From the NCBI RefSeq assembly GCF_018595675.2, contig NZ_CP092333.1, positions 1,512,001 to 1,576,000 on the forward strand: a DNA stretch of 64,000 nt, read 5' to 3'. This DNA is from Flavihumibacter fluvii. Lineage in GTDB: Bacteria; Bacteroidota; Bacteroidia; Chitinophagales; Chitinophagaceae. The position numbers and the translations under genes are program-made. Of this stretch, positions 16,717 to 24,870 are shown piece after piece (the stretch's first letter is position 1; every line of letters starts with the position of its first letter). The notes beneath the pieces are model-generated. The model was not told the DNA's origin, ran no database searches, and saw only the letters and a list, made by a program, of their open reading frames with translations.

Positions 16717-18660
16717 TTATTCACTACTGCTACGATCTGAAATCTCCCGTGAAATCACCTGAATAAATTCAGCTACCGGTACTGCTCCGGCATCGCCCTT
16801 ACCCTGGCGACGGATAGAAATTTTGCCCTCATTTACCTCTTTTTCACCGATTACCAGCATATAAGGTACTCTAAGCAACTCGGTATCACGAATCTTTTTC
16901 CCGATCTTTTCATGGCGGTCATCTATTGAAACCCTCACGCCAGCCGCTTTAAGCTGTTTCTTAACAGTTTCGGCATATTCCATGAATTTGTCGCTGATCG
17001 GCAGGATCTTCACCTGTTGCGGAGCCAGCCAAACCGGCAGTTTCCCCGCATAATGCTCCAGCAAAAAACCGATAAATCTTTCGTGCGTACCCAGCGGTGC
17101 CCGGTGGATGATCAACGGCGTCTCGCTTTGGTTATCGGCAGACTGGTATTGTAACTTGAAACTCCGGCCCTGCGAAAAATCTACCTGGTTGGTGGCCAGG
17201 GTGAATTCCCGCCCAATCACACTGTAGATCTGCACATCAATTTTCGGACCATAGAATGCGGCTTCATCCTGGACTTCTACATACGGAATACCAGAGTCGA
17301 TCAATACCTGCCGCACCATGGCTTCAGTTTCCAGCCAAAGCGCTGGCTCATTCACATATTTCTTGCCTAATTTATCGGGAGAATGCAAGCTGAGGCGCAT
17401 GACGTATTTATCAACGCCAAATATCCTGAAGTACTTGAGGTACATATCGTTAACTGCCCTGAATTCCTGCTCAAACTGCTCTTTGGTACAATAGATATGC
17501 GCATCATTCATGTGCATACAACGGACCCGCATCAATCCAAATAACTCACCACTCTGTTCATAACGGTATACAGTTCCATATTCTGCAATACGGTATGGCA
17601 GGTCGCGGTAACTCTTTGGTTCAGCTGCAAATATTTTATGATGGTGCGGACAGTTCATCGCCTTGAGGTAATACTTCTCACCATCCAGCTCCATCGGCGG
17701 ATACATGCTATCTGCATAATATGGCAGGTGACCACTGGTAAGGTACATGCTTTCCTTAGCAATATGCGGCGTAACAACCCGGTGGTAGCCGGCTTCCTCC
17801 TCCGTTTCTTTGGCCAGTTTTTCCAGTTCTTCAATGATAATGGTACCATTTGGCATCCACATGATCAGGCCCTGGCCCACATCATCATCCATGGTATAAA
17901 TGCTAAGCTCTTTACCCAGTTTACGGTGGTCACGCTTTTTGGCTTCTTCCAGCAAAGCCAGGTATTCATCCAGTTCCTTCTGCGAGGGAAAACTCACGCC
18001 ATACACCCGGGTTAGCATTTTATTTTTTTCGTCGCCCTTCCAATAGGCACCGGCGATATTGGTGAGTTTGAATGCTTTAATGAGACCAGTATGCGGAATA
18101 TGTGGCCCCCGGCAAAGGTCCGTGAAAGCTCCCTGGGTATAAAAAGTGATTTTCCCATCCTCCAGGTTTTGCAGAAGATCCAGTTTGTACTGGTCGCCTT
18201 TCTCTTCAAAATAGGCTACAGCTTCTGCTTTAGGGATATCTTTACGGACAAATACATTATTCTGTTTAGCGAGTTCGGCCATTTTCGCCTCGAGCCTGCG
18301 CAGGTCTTCTTCATTTATACTGCGGTCGCCCAGGTCAATATCATAATAGAAGCCGTTATCAACGGGCGGTCCTACCCAGAATTTCACCCCGGGAAACATT
18401 GATTCAATGGCTTCAGCCATCAGGTGGGCCGTAGAATGCCAGAATGTGGATTTTGCTTCCTTCTCCTCCCATCCCAATAATTTGACTTGCGCATCCTCAT
18501 ATATTGGACGCGATAAATCCCAGACCTGGCCATTAACCACCGCTGCCAGCACTTTCCGGGCAAGGCCCTCACTGATGGATTTAGCAATGTCCAGGGAAGA
18601 AGTACCCGGTGCGTACTCCCGCTGGGCACCATCCGGAAAACTAATTTTGATCATGTTCAT
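16717..18660 (-). CDS. thrS: Threonyl-tRNA synthetase
   Basis: A 647-residue class II synthetase, close to the usual 640. Domains in order: TGS (about 1-60), the editing domain with zinc-like HSTAHLMAEA, the catalytic core with MNCPHHHKIF and RYEQSGELFGLMRVR (motif 2), and the C-terminal anticodon-binding domain. It charges tRNA-Thr in the cytosol. I chose the ATG at 18660 (MNMIKISFPDG); an alternative ATG is at 18654, and the frame also opens at a TTG at 18693 that adds residues without homology. It is the first gene of the thrS-infC operon. Confidence 0.97.
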   Translation of the reverse strand: MNMIKISFPDGAQREYAPGTSSLDIAKSISEGLARKVLAAVVNGQVWDLSRPIYEDAQVKLLGWEEKEAKSTFWHSTAHLMAEAIESMFPGVKFWVGPPVDNGFYYDIDLGDRSINEEDLRRLEAKMAELAKQNNVFVRKDIPKAEAVAYFEEKGDQYKLDLLQNLEDGKITFYTQGAFTDLCRGPHIPHTGLIKAFKLTNIAGAYWKGDEKNKMLTRVYGVSFPSQKELDEYLALLEEAKKRDHRKLGKELSIYTMDDDVGQGLIMWMPNGTIIIEELEKLAKETEEEAGYHRVVTPHIAKESMYLTSGHLPYYADSMYPPMELDGEKYYLKAMNCPHHHKIFAAEPKSYRDLPYRIAEYGTVYRYEQSGELFGLMRVRCMHMNDAHIYCTKEQFEQEFRAVNDMYLKYFRIFGVDKYVMRLSLHSPDKLGKKYVNEPALWLETEAMVRQVLIDSGIPYVEVQDEAAFYGPKIDVQIYSVIGREFTLATNQVDFSQGRSFKLQYQSADNQSETPLIIHRAPLGTHERFIGFLLEHYAGKLPVWLAPQQVKILPISDKFMEYAETVKKQLKAAGVRVSIDDRHEKIGKKIRDTELLRVPYMLVIGEKEVNEGKISIRRQGKGDAGAVPVAEFIQVISREISDRSSSE

Positions 18661-18709
18661 TTGGCTGTTTTCTATTCTTACCCGACCATACAATTGGCGG
18701 GAAGGGATG

Positions 18710-18717
18710 CAAAATTA
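18710..18717 (-). promoter_or_regulatory. Candidate -7 element for thrS-infC
   Basis: TAATTTTG on the minus strand matches TAnnTTTG about 50 bases before the thrS start codon. A good -33 element is not visible, so the call is partial. Confidence 0.4.
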
Positions 18718-18799
18718 ACGAACTCTTGCCAGATTAACTGGTTGAGCGGTATGAAATTGCGATTCCTTTTTACTTAAATTGAATCAATAACTTGCAGGC

Positions 18800-19876
18800 A
18801 TGCGTTTATTTTTACTCGTATTTCTTATTGCATCCGGATTAGTGGGTTACGGACAGGACCTGACGGGTATCTGGCGTGGGCAATTCCGCTCTAATAACCG
18901 GATGATGCAATTAATGAACATCGATGACCGCTACAAATTTGAAGTCCAGATCGCACAACGGGCCAAAGCTTTCCAGGCAGTTACCTATTCCTATAAAACC
19001 ACTGAATTTTATGGCAAGGCTGATGCAAAAGGCACGATCCATACCGGGACAAAAAAAGTTCTCCTGGAAGAACTGAAAATTGTGGAAGTGCGGATGAGAA
19101 GCGGAAGTGATGCCTGCATCATGACCTGCTTCCTGCAATATTCACGCAACGGCAATGAAGAATTCCTTGAAGGCAGTTATGTAAGCATGAATACCACAGA
19201 TTCAACAGACTGCGGCCGCGGAACTGTTTTCCTCCGTAAAGTTGAAACATCCGACTTTTTCAAGGAGCCTTTCCTGGTAACCCGTGAAAAGGAAAAGAAA
19301 AAAGCTGCGGAATCTGTCCGCCCCCCCGAAAAACCTGCTGAACCCATCGCCAAAGCCACCCCACCCAAAACAAAAACACCTGCAACTCCGAAAAAACCAG
19401 AGGCGCCTCCCGAGCGTCCGGAGAAAATCCTGCAGCCCAAAACGGCCCCGGAAAGAAGCACCGAACCGGTGACCGGAAAGGAAATCCATAAACCGGGAGC
19501 ACCTGTTTTGGTTCCTCCTGTTTTACGGAACCGCGAAAACGAACTGGTAAAAACGATAACTGTCAACACCCGTGAAATTATAGTAAGCCTGTATGATAAT
19601 GGCACGATTGATAAGGATACCGTTTCTGTATACCTGAACAAAAAACAAGTGGTCTTTAATAAAATGTTATCCCTCTCCCCTATCACGTTGACCATTCAAC
19701 TGGATGATGATAATGATTACCAGGAACTGGTGATGGTTGCGGAAAACCTGGGTGAAATCCCACCAAATACTTCCCTTATGGTGGTGAAAGCAGGAAACCA
19801 GCAATTTGAAGTCAGGATCACTTCTACTGAGCAAAAAAATGCCGTGGTTGTTTTCAAATATGAAGCACCGAAATAA
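18800..19876 (+). CDS. Secreted protein of unknown function, proline-rich linker paralogue
   Basis: A 358-residue exported protein (signal peptide MRLFLLVFLIASGLVGYGQ). Residues about 20-160 form a domain that opens with DLTGIWRGQF, resembling lipocalin-like secreted domains. A linker rich in Pro, Lys and Glu follows (about 165-235), then a C-terminal domain of about 110 residues with LYDNGTIDKDTVSVYLNKK and LGEIPPNTSLMVV. The C-terminal pattern recurs in Bacteroidota envelope proteins of unknown role. It is a tandem paralogue of the next gene, 75 bases downstream, which lacks the long linker. I cannot assign a function; export and the two-domain layout are clear. Confidence 0.7.
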   Translation: MRLFLLVFLIASGLVGYGQDLTGIWRGQFRSNNRMMQLMNIDDRYKFEVQIAQRAKAFQAVTYSYKTTEFYGKADAKGTIHTGTKKVLLEELKIVEVRMRSGSDACIMTCFLQYSRNGNEEFLEGSYVSMNTTDSTDCGRGTVFLRKVETSDFFKEPFLVTREKEKKKAAESVRPPEKPAEPIAKATPPKTKTPATPKKPEAPPERPEKILQPKTAPERSTEPVTGKEIHKPGAPVLVPPVLRNRENELVKTITVNTREIIVSLYDNGTIDKDTVSVYLNKKQVVFNKMLSLSPITLTIQLDDDNDYQELVMVAENLGEIPPNTSLMVVKAGNQQFEVRITSTEQKNAVVVFKYEAPK

Positions 19877-19951
19877 AACAAATTTCACCTTTCAACATTT
19901 TTTCATACAGCAATCGATGTGAAACAGTAAATTGTCTGCATAAACATTGGC

Positions 19952-20794
19952 ATGAGGATCCTTCTTTTTTTAGCTGCTTTAATGGTTACGCTGGTTGGAT
20001 ATTCCCAGGACCTGAATGGTATTTGGCGTGGAACGCTTACCCAGGAAGCCGGCGGCTGTTTTCCAACTTACCACCTCGAGATCCAAATGACTGTAAACGG
20101 GACTAACCTTACCGGTGCAGCATACGATTACTATGACCAAAGCAGGTATGTGAAACACCATTTCAATGGGCGTTATAACACGCAAACCAAGCGTATGGTC
20201 ATTATTGAGGATCGGTTGCTGCAGGTTAATATCCCTGGTGATTGTGTATCCTGCACTAAAACCTATGACCTTACCTGGTCGATGGAAAACGGGAAGGAAG
20301 TTTTGCTTGGCGATTGGAAAGGAATTGAATCGATCAGCAGGAAACCTTGTCCGCCAGGGAAAATCACGCTTTACCGGGTACCCAAAACCGATTTTCCTGT
20401 AGATATAGAACAACCCGAAGAACTGGCAAAACTGCAAAGCGGACTAACCCTGCAAAACCGCGAAACTGAATTGGTCACTACACTCTCCCTGGAAACACCA
20501 GAGATCAAAATAGATCTGTATGATAATGCAGAAATTGATAATGATACGGTCACCATTTTCCTGAATAATAAATTGTTGTTATACAAACAACGACTCACCG
20601 ATAAGCCGTTAACCCTTCGGTTGCAGGCATTCCCCAATACAGATTATGAACTGGTGATGTATGCCGATAACCTGGGCAGTATTCCGCCGAACACTGCCTT
20701 AATGGTGGTCACAGCCGGCAAGCAGAAACAGGAAGTAAGGCTGGCCGCTTCAGATAAGAAAAATGCTGCGGTCCGGTTTAGGCTGAAAGAGTAA
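19952..20794 (+). CDS. Secreted protein of unknown function, short-linker paralogue
   Basis: A 280-residue exported protein (signal peptide MRILLFLAALMVTLVGYSQ) homologous over both ends to the preceding gene: DLNGIWRGTL at the N-terminus, and LYDNAEIDNDTVTIFLNNK plus LGSIPPNTALMVV in the C-terminal domain. The proline-rich linker is almost absent. The N-terminal domain carries extra cysteines (GDCVSCTKTY) that could form disulfides. The pair probably arose by duplication and shares a transcript. Its 3' end overlaps the convergent PIN gene by 17 bases. Function unknown. Confidence 0.7.
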   Translation: MRILLFLAALMVTLVGYSQDLNGIWRGTLTQEAGGCFPTYHLEIQMTVNGTNLTGAAYDYYDQSRYVKHHFNGRYNTQTKRMVIIEDRLLQVNIPGDCVSCTKTYDLTWSMENGKEVLLGDWKGIESISRKPCPPGKITLYRVPKTDFPVDIEQPEELAKLQSGLTLQNRETELVTTLSLETPEIKIDLYDNAEIDNDTVTIFLNNKLLLYKQRLTDKPLTLRLQAFPNTDYELVMYADNLGSIPPNTALMVVTAGKQKQEVRLAASDKKNAAVRFRLKE

Positions 20795-21194
20795 GTTTCA
20801 GGAATTCATCCGGGGTATACACGGGTAAAGAGGGAATAGCATCTTTCAATAATGATTTATCCCGACTGATAAAATAATCTAATTTAAGTTGAATGGCCGT
20901 ATAATATTGAAGCGCATCTTCAATATCCCTGATTTTAGAATGTAATGCTATCACTGTTATTTCATGGTTTGTATCAATTACCTTAATGTCTGCCCGCAAG
21001 CTCAGCAGTAATTCTTTTGCCTTAGCATTACCGTAGGCTTTCGCCAACCAGTACCCCAGGATATGAACAATGGAAGGAGTAATAAAAGCCTGTACCTCTC
21101 GCTGTAATACCAGTTCTATGATTTTTTTTGAAATAGGATACGACTCCCGTTTAAGTGTAATATCTAATAAAATATTTGCGTCCAGGAATACCTT
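20778..21194 (-). pseudogene. Orphan PIN-domain (VapC-like) ribonuclease gene lacking a start codon
   Basis: An open frame of about 139 codons encodes a full PIN domain: VFLDANILLDITLKR with the first catalytic Asp, then IRDIEDALQYYTAI and a terminal FISRDKS...VYTPDEFL. PIN toxins cleave RNA. No ATG, GTG or TTG precedes the catalytic Asp; the frame begins after a TAG at 21201-21203. The codons before the conserved KVFLDAN are GCT TAT; adding one G (TTATGAAG instead of TTATAAG) would restore an ATG at the place where relatives start. The only conventional start, a TTG at 21047, would remove the catalytic Asp. No antitoxin gene is next to it. It may be a decayed toxin gene, use a nonstandard start, or reflect a one-base error. 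Confidence 0.65.
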
Positions 21195-21215
21195 ATAAGC
21201 CTATAAGGGCTCAGT

Positions 21216-23288
21216 TTATTTTTTACCGGTACTACCTTCCCCGTTTTGAACAGGATAACCCCGCTGTGTCCATACCAATATTCCTTCATCCAGGATGGCG
21301 GTATGTTTATAGCCAAACCGTTTCAGGGTATTTACGACCTGGTTTGATGCGGCATGTGGACAGGCGCAATACACAACGATCAGGGTACTGTCGTTAGGAA
21401 GATCCTTAATGAATTTGTCAGGCTCTTTATAATACGGCACAGAAACTGCACCCGGGATATGCGACTGGTGCCAGGCCGCTTCCGACCTGGCGTCGAGCAT
21501 GATCATACGCGAACTGTCTTTTAATGCTTTTGCCAGTTGTGCAGCAGGCACGTAAAGGTCTTGCCGCAGGGTAAATTTTGGCGCCTTGTTATTTGGATGG
21601 ATGATATAATCCTTGGGCAGCGGATGTTTTACGGCAACTGCAGCGGGGGCATTCCATCCTGAAGCGCGGCTTCGGAGGAAGGCCGTGATCGCATTTATTT
21701 CCTGCTTGCTGAGACTGTCTTTGAAAGAAGGCATAGCCGTACTATCCCGGCCTTCAGAAATGGTATACCGCAAGAAATCATCGCTTGCCGTAGCCAGCAG
21801 GATAGGATTCCCCAGCGCAGGCGCACGGATGCCCTCTCCTTTTTTGCCATGGCAGGATGCGCAGTGTCTGGCATATAAAGTATTGCCGAGCGCTATATTC
21901 CCGGTGACCGGTTTTATCGACATTTCGATCGGCTTTTTCACGCCGCTTAATTCGTGCAGCCAATGTATTAATAATTCGATATCATCACCATCCAGTGGGC
22001 CGCCCTGGCTTTTCGCATAGGGTGCCATGGCTGTTCCAGTGCGTCCGTAGGTAATGGTATGGCTCAGGAAATTATAGCTGGATCTGGGCAATTGGGTGGT
22101 TGCCATCAGGGCATGGGAACGTAAGGATGGCGCAAAATCGGCTGCATTGCCCTCGCGGTTTTTACCATGGCATAAGGCACAGTATTTTACATAGATACCG
22201 GCTGCATGCCTGAGCGATGCTGTGTCGAGTTTCGTCCCTTCCTTGAAACTGTAAATCTTCGCCAGTGCCGCCTGCTCCTTTGATTCCTGCATGAATTCAA
22301 ATTGAACCCCGTGTGTATACTCCTTCAATACGATCAAACGTTTTGATATAGTATCACGCACCATTGCCTTTGCCGGTAATGTCTTTTTCAGGAACTCCTG
22401 TGTGGCTGAAAGGTTTTTTACTTCAAAGCCGATCGCATATACCCCGGGACCGCGTGCCTGTAAAAATCTACCCAGTTCATCGCCGGGTGTTTTGGGAGTG
22501 GCCAATTGCAATTTGTGGTTATGCGCCACTTTAAAAACCGCCGTACTGTCGGTTGCAGCCAGTTCCCACAACCCCATCTTTTTAAATTCTTTGCGTGCGG
22601 CATCCAGGTCTTTTACCACCACGCGCAATTCAGCGATACACAATACACCATTTGGATGCTCGTCGTAATACTTGCGCCAGGAGTAAGGCCTCCATTCGCT
22701 CTGTATTTCTTCATAGGGCATGCCCATAACTTCTAAAAATCCCGGCAGGTAGGCAGACGGGTTCGCGGTATTAAAAGCGATGCTTCGAAACTGAGGGCCG
22801 CCATCATCCCAGTCCCACCCCTTGGGCATTTCGGCCGTAATGCGGCCGGACTGTGGCGTATCGATTTTAAATCCCTGTGCATTGAGCCAGTTACGTGTTG
22901 AGTCCACCGAAGATGTGTACAAAGAATAGACCCGCAGGCCTTCAAATTGCTTTAGGTACGCATTGATAAAAGCAGGTCGTTGTTTTGCAGCGGGACCGCT
23001 ATCATCAACTGCTATCAGTTCAAGTGCAGAAAAGTCGGGAAAGCTAATCGCGGCGCTACGAGTACCGGCATACATGCCCTGCTGGAATTTATCGGGCATC
23101 TTGAAGCCGAGCACTTTAGCGAAATATTTACTGGTGCTGTCCAGGTCTTTCACGATCAGCGTCGTAGCGCTAATGCCAAATCCCGCGCCTAGTAGCGGGT
23201 TGATTGCAGGTTCTTTGTCCACCCTGTCAGCGCAGGACGCAATAAAAACAACAAGCAAGAGTCCTGCCACATGAAAGGATGCTTTCAC
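21216..23288 (-). CDS. Lipoprotein fusing VOC, two cytochrome c and rhodanese domains
   Basis: A 690-residue lipoprotein with lipobox FIASC (Cys19). Domains in order: VOC/glyoxalase-like modules (about 38-335, with repeated starts TTLIVKDLD and RVVVKDLD), a first c-type cytochrome with heme motif CALCH (370-374) and likely Met421 ligand, a second with CASCH (476-480) and Met519, and a C-terminal rhodanese domain (about 578-682) with LDARSEAAW and a Cys641 loop reading CACPHAAS. It is expected on the periplasmic side as an electron-transfer protein. The start is a GTG; no ATG lies in frame between it and the lipobox. I do not know an established family with this domain order. The substrate and partner are unknown. 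Confidence 0.85.
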   Translation of the reverse strand: MKASFHVAGLLLVVFIASCADRVDKEPAINPLLGAGFGISATTLIVKDLDSTSKYFAKVLGFKMPDKFQQGMYAGTRSAAISFPDFSALELIAVDDSGPAAKQRPAFINAYLKQFEGLRVYSLYTSSVDSTRNWLNAQGFKIDTPQSGRITAEMPKGWDWDDGGPQFRSIAFNTANPSAYLPGFLEVMGMPYEEIQSEWRPYSWRKYYDEHPNGVLCIAELRVVVKDLDAARKEFKKMGLWELAATDSTAVFKVAHNHKLQLATPKTPGDELGRFLQARGPGVYAIGFEVKNLSATQEFLKKTLPAKAMVRDTISKRLIVLKEYTHGVQFEFMQESKEQAALAKIYSFKEGTKLDTASLRHAAGIYVKYCALCHGKNREGNAADFAPSLRSHALMATTQLPRSSYNFLSHTITYGRTGTAMAPYAKSQGGPLDGDDIELLIHWLHELSGVKKPIEMSIKPVTGNIALGNTLYARHCASCHGKKGEGIRAPALGNPILLATASDDFLRYTISEGRDSTAMPSFKDSLSKQEINAITAFLRSRASGWNAPAAVAVKHPLPKDYIIHPNNKAPKFTLRQDLYVPAAQLAKALKDSSRMIMLDARSEAAWHQSHIPGAVSVPYYKEPDKFIKDLPNDSTLIVVYCACPHAASNQVVNTLKRFGYKHTAILDEGILVWTQRGYPVQNGEGSTGKK

Positions 23289-23572
23289 GGTTCCTGGGTT
23301 TATGGGTATTAAATTGGGGTATTAAACAATTTAATGGAAAAAATGAATTCCAGGAATAAAGCGTCAAAATTAAATTTGAAAGCGTTTGGGGATGTTCGTT
23401 GAAGGAAGGAAGGCAACTTTTGCCCTCTGAAAAGTCTTTCATTCCTTCGATATCGAAAACGATTTGGCCTGGAATAAAATATCCAGAAAATACTTAAACA
23501 ATAATATTTGCACTAATAATAAAAAGTATGAGAGTCATACTGTTTATGTTTTGATCTTACCTAACCTATTTT

Positions 23573-24271
23573 TCACACCTCAGATTGTTCTACTAATGGC
23601 CGAATCCCAAATAACAACAGATAGCCGATCATCCAGAATTCCCCAATAGTTGCCGGAATTACTATATATTCCAACCAGGGATTCACGAATCCGCTATATG
23701 TTGCAAATGTGCTCAGGATATAACCAATACCACCTAAGATCAGGAAGCGACCTAACCATACAGGCATTCTTTTTGACAAAACGACCATATAGCCCATCGG
23801 TAAAAGCCAAAGACCAAAAAACAGGCCACCAGCTCCCCACGAATGTTTGATGAGCTGTCCCAGGAGTTGGATCGATACAATTTTATCGTCCTTAGGCAAG
23901 TTGGAAGATATGGCAATTTCAATGGCAGAACCCATGGAAATTGCACTAAGCAGTATTGCTGCAGCGTTCATCATCCCCCATACCCCTAAAGCCCAGGCGC
24001 CCCAATCACTGACAGGTTTAAACAGTTTATAGAACCAAACAGCCGCAAGCGCCTGCGATAGAATTATGGCAAATTCCAGCAGAAGCCTGATCCTGGCGAG
24101 GGTAACATGCATGGTCAAATTTGCCAGCGTTTTTTCCGGATCGGCTGATATATAAATCTTCGGGTGTAATAGCAAAAAACCCACCATTCCGGAAATTGCC
24201 AGGACCAGGTACCATACTCCTGTAATTCTTGCAGTGGTTAATGATTGTTTTTGCGCACTGGTTGATGTCAT
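23573..24271 (-). CDS. DUF4386 integral membrane protein
   Basis: A 232-residue protein with about six hydrophobic transmembrane segments. The opening TTARITGVWYLVLAISGMVGFLLLHPKIYI and the later GLFFGLWLLPMGYMVVLSKRMPVWLGRFLILGGIGYIL are characteristic of DUF4386, a membrane family of unknown function. It is a single gene; about 280 bases to the left separate it from the VOC/cytochrome gene, and to its right lies the long noncoding region with the 11-bp array. Confidence 0.85.
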   Translation of the reverse strand: MTSTSAQKQSLTTARITGVWYLVLAISGMVGFLLLHPKIYISADPEKTLANLTMHVTLARIRLLLEFAIILSQALAAVWFYKLFKPVSDWGAWALGVWGMMNAAAILLSAISMGSAIEIAISSNLPKDDKIVSIQLLGQLIKHSWGAGGLFFGLWLLPMGYMVVLSKRMPVWLGRFLILGGIGYILSTFATYSGFVNPWLEYIVIPATIGEFWMIGYLLLFGIRPLVEQSEV

Positions 24272-24466
24272 AATATTTTTCTTTTAGTATAGCGCTCTCC
24301 ACAACGCTTTCGCCGGATCGAATATAAAATTCTTTGAGGGATGCATCAAAGCCTGCGACTGTTGAAATACATTAATTCCTTCTTTTAGTATGTCCAACTA
24401 TTTTATTGGCTATCGAAATAAAAAGGTTTCCACAAACCATCGCCAGGCGACCGTAATTCCTGCCTA

Positions 24467-24530
24467 CCGCGGAAAATACTCCCGCGGCAGAAAATCAGCA
24501 CTTGCAAAGCCTTTTCAACTCATTTGCAAG
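24467..24530. repeat. Two stem-loops ahead of the 11-bp array
   Basis: The first pairs two CCGCGG boxes (24467-24472 and 24482-24487) around 9 bases. The second has perfect 8-base arms CTTGCAAA (24501-24508) and TTTGCAAG (24523-24530) around 14 bases. They lie directly before the tandem array in a stretch with no gene. The rest of 24272-24466 shows nothing I can interpret. Confidence 0.45.
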
Positions 24531-24539
24531 GCATCATTT

Positions 24540-24660
24540 ACCGTTCTATAACCGTTCTATATTCGTTCTAATACCGTTATTAAACCGTTTTATAACGGAA
24601 AATGAACGGTTAGAAAACGTTATCAGAACAGTTTTAAAACGGTAGATTATAGGTTGAATC
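24540..24660. repeat. Tandem array of about ten 11-bp units (ACCGTTnTATA-like)
   Basis: The stretch divides without a gap into 11-base units that begin AC and mostly continue CGTT or GGTT: ACCGTTCTATA twice, then TTCGTTCTAAT, ACCGTTATTAA, ACCGTTTTATA, ACGGAAAATGA, ACGGTTAGAAA, ACGTTATCAGA, ACAGTTTTAAA, ACGGTAGATTA, and possibly TAGGTTGAATC. The left units are nearly identical and the right ones drift, but the 11-base phase holds for 110 bases. Since 11 bp is close to one helical turn, all units face the same side of the DNA, as expected for cooperative protein binding. The array ends about 50 bases before a 49-codon ORF and abuts a weak promoter-like sequence. It is not CRISPR, because no spacers are present. 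Confidence 0.8.
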
Positions 24661-24682
24661 TGCGTAGAATTCCCTATCTTAA
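24653..24682 (+). promoter_or_regulatory. Weak promoter-like sequence after the 11-bp array
   Basis: TTG (24654-24656) is followed after 18 bases by TATCTTAA (24675-24682), a partial match to TAnnTTTG. It lies between the array and the small ORF at 24701. A weak core promoter downstream of phased sites would suit an activated promoter; this is inference. Confidence 0.3.
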
Positions 24683-24700
24683 GTAGACAAACCCTTCACT

Positions 24701-24850
24701 ATGGCTATTAATACCAACACCGGCAATGCCTTCGCAGGCTTCTCTGGTAAATTGAACGGCGTGTATACCACCCTCATCAGTGACTTCATGAAGAATAACG
24801 GGGACACCAATAAGACGCTGAAAATCCCTAACAAACCGAAGAGCAAATAA
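24701..24850 (+). CDS. Small ORF of 49 residues downstream of the 11-bp array
   Basis: ATG to TAA encodes 49 residues beginning MAINTNTGNAFAGFSGKLNG and ending in a lysine/proline-rich tail (KIPNKPKSK). It is predicted soluble, with no signal peptide or membrane segment. I recognise no family. Support for it being real comes from context: it starts about 50 bases after the array and a promoter-like sequence, and its stop is followed immediately by a perfect hairpin. It is too short for codon statistics to decide. It could also be the 5' fragment of a lost gene or a fortuitous frame. Confidence 0.45.
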   Translation: MAINTNTGNAFAGFSGKLNGVYTTLISDFMKNNGDTNKTLKIPNKPKSK

Positions 24851-24866
24851 GGCCTGCAAACAGGCC
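24851..24866. terminator. Hairpin between the small ORF and the TonB receptor gene
   Basis: GGCCTG-CAAA-CAGGCC is a perfect 6-bp stem directly after the small ORF stop and 4 bases from the convergent TonB receptor stop. The T-tract is weak on both strands (TTATTT on the minus strand), so terminator activity is uncertain. Confidence 0.4.
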
Positions 24867-24870
24867 GGGA

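Noticed and set aside
23446-23457. 12-base palindrome TTCGATATCGAA upstream of the VOC/cytochrome gene
   Set aside because: It is single, short and about 160 bases from the start codon without promoter elements beside it; chance occurrence is likely.
24540-24660. Reading the 11-bp array as a CRISPR or as plasmid iterons of an origin
   Set aside because: Units are contiguous without spacers, and there is no cas, replication-initiator or DnaA-box (TTATCCACA) sequence nearby.
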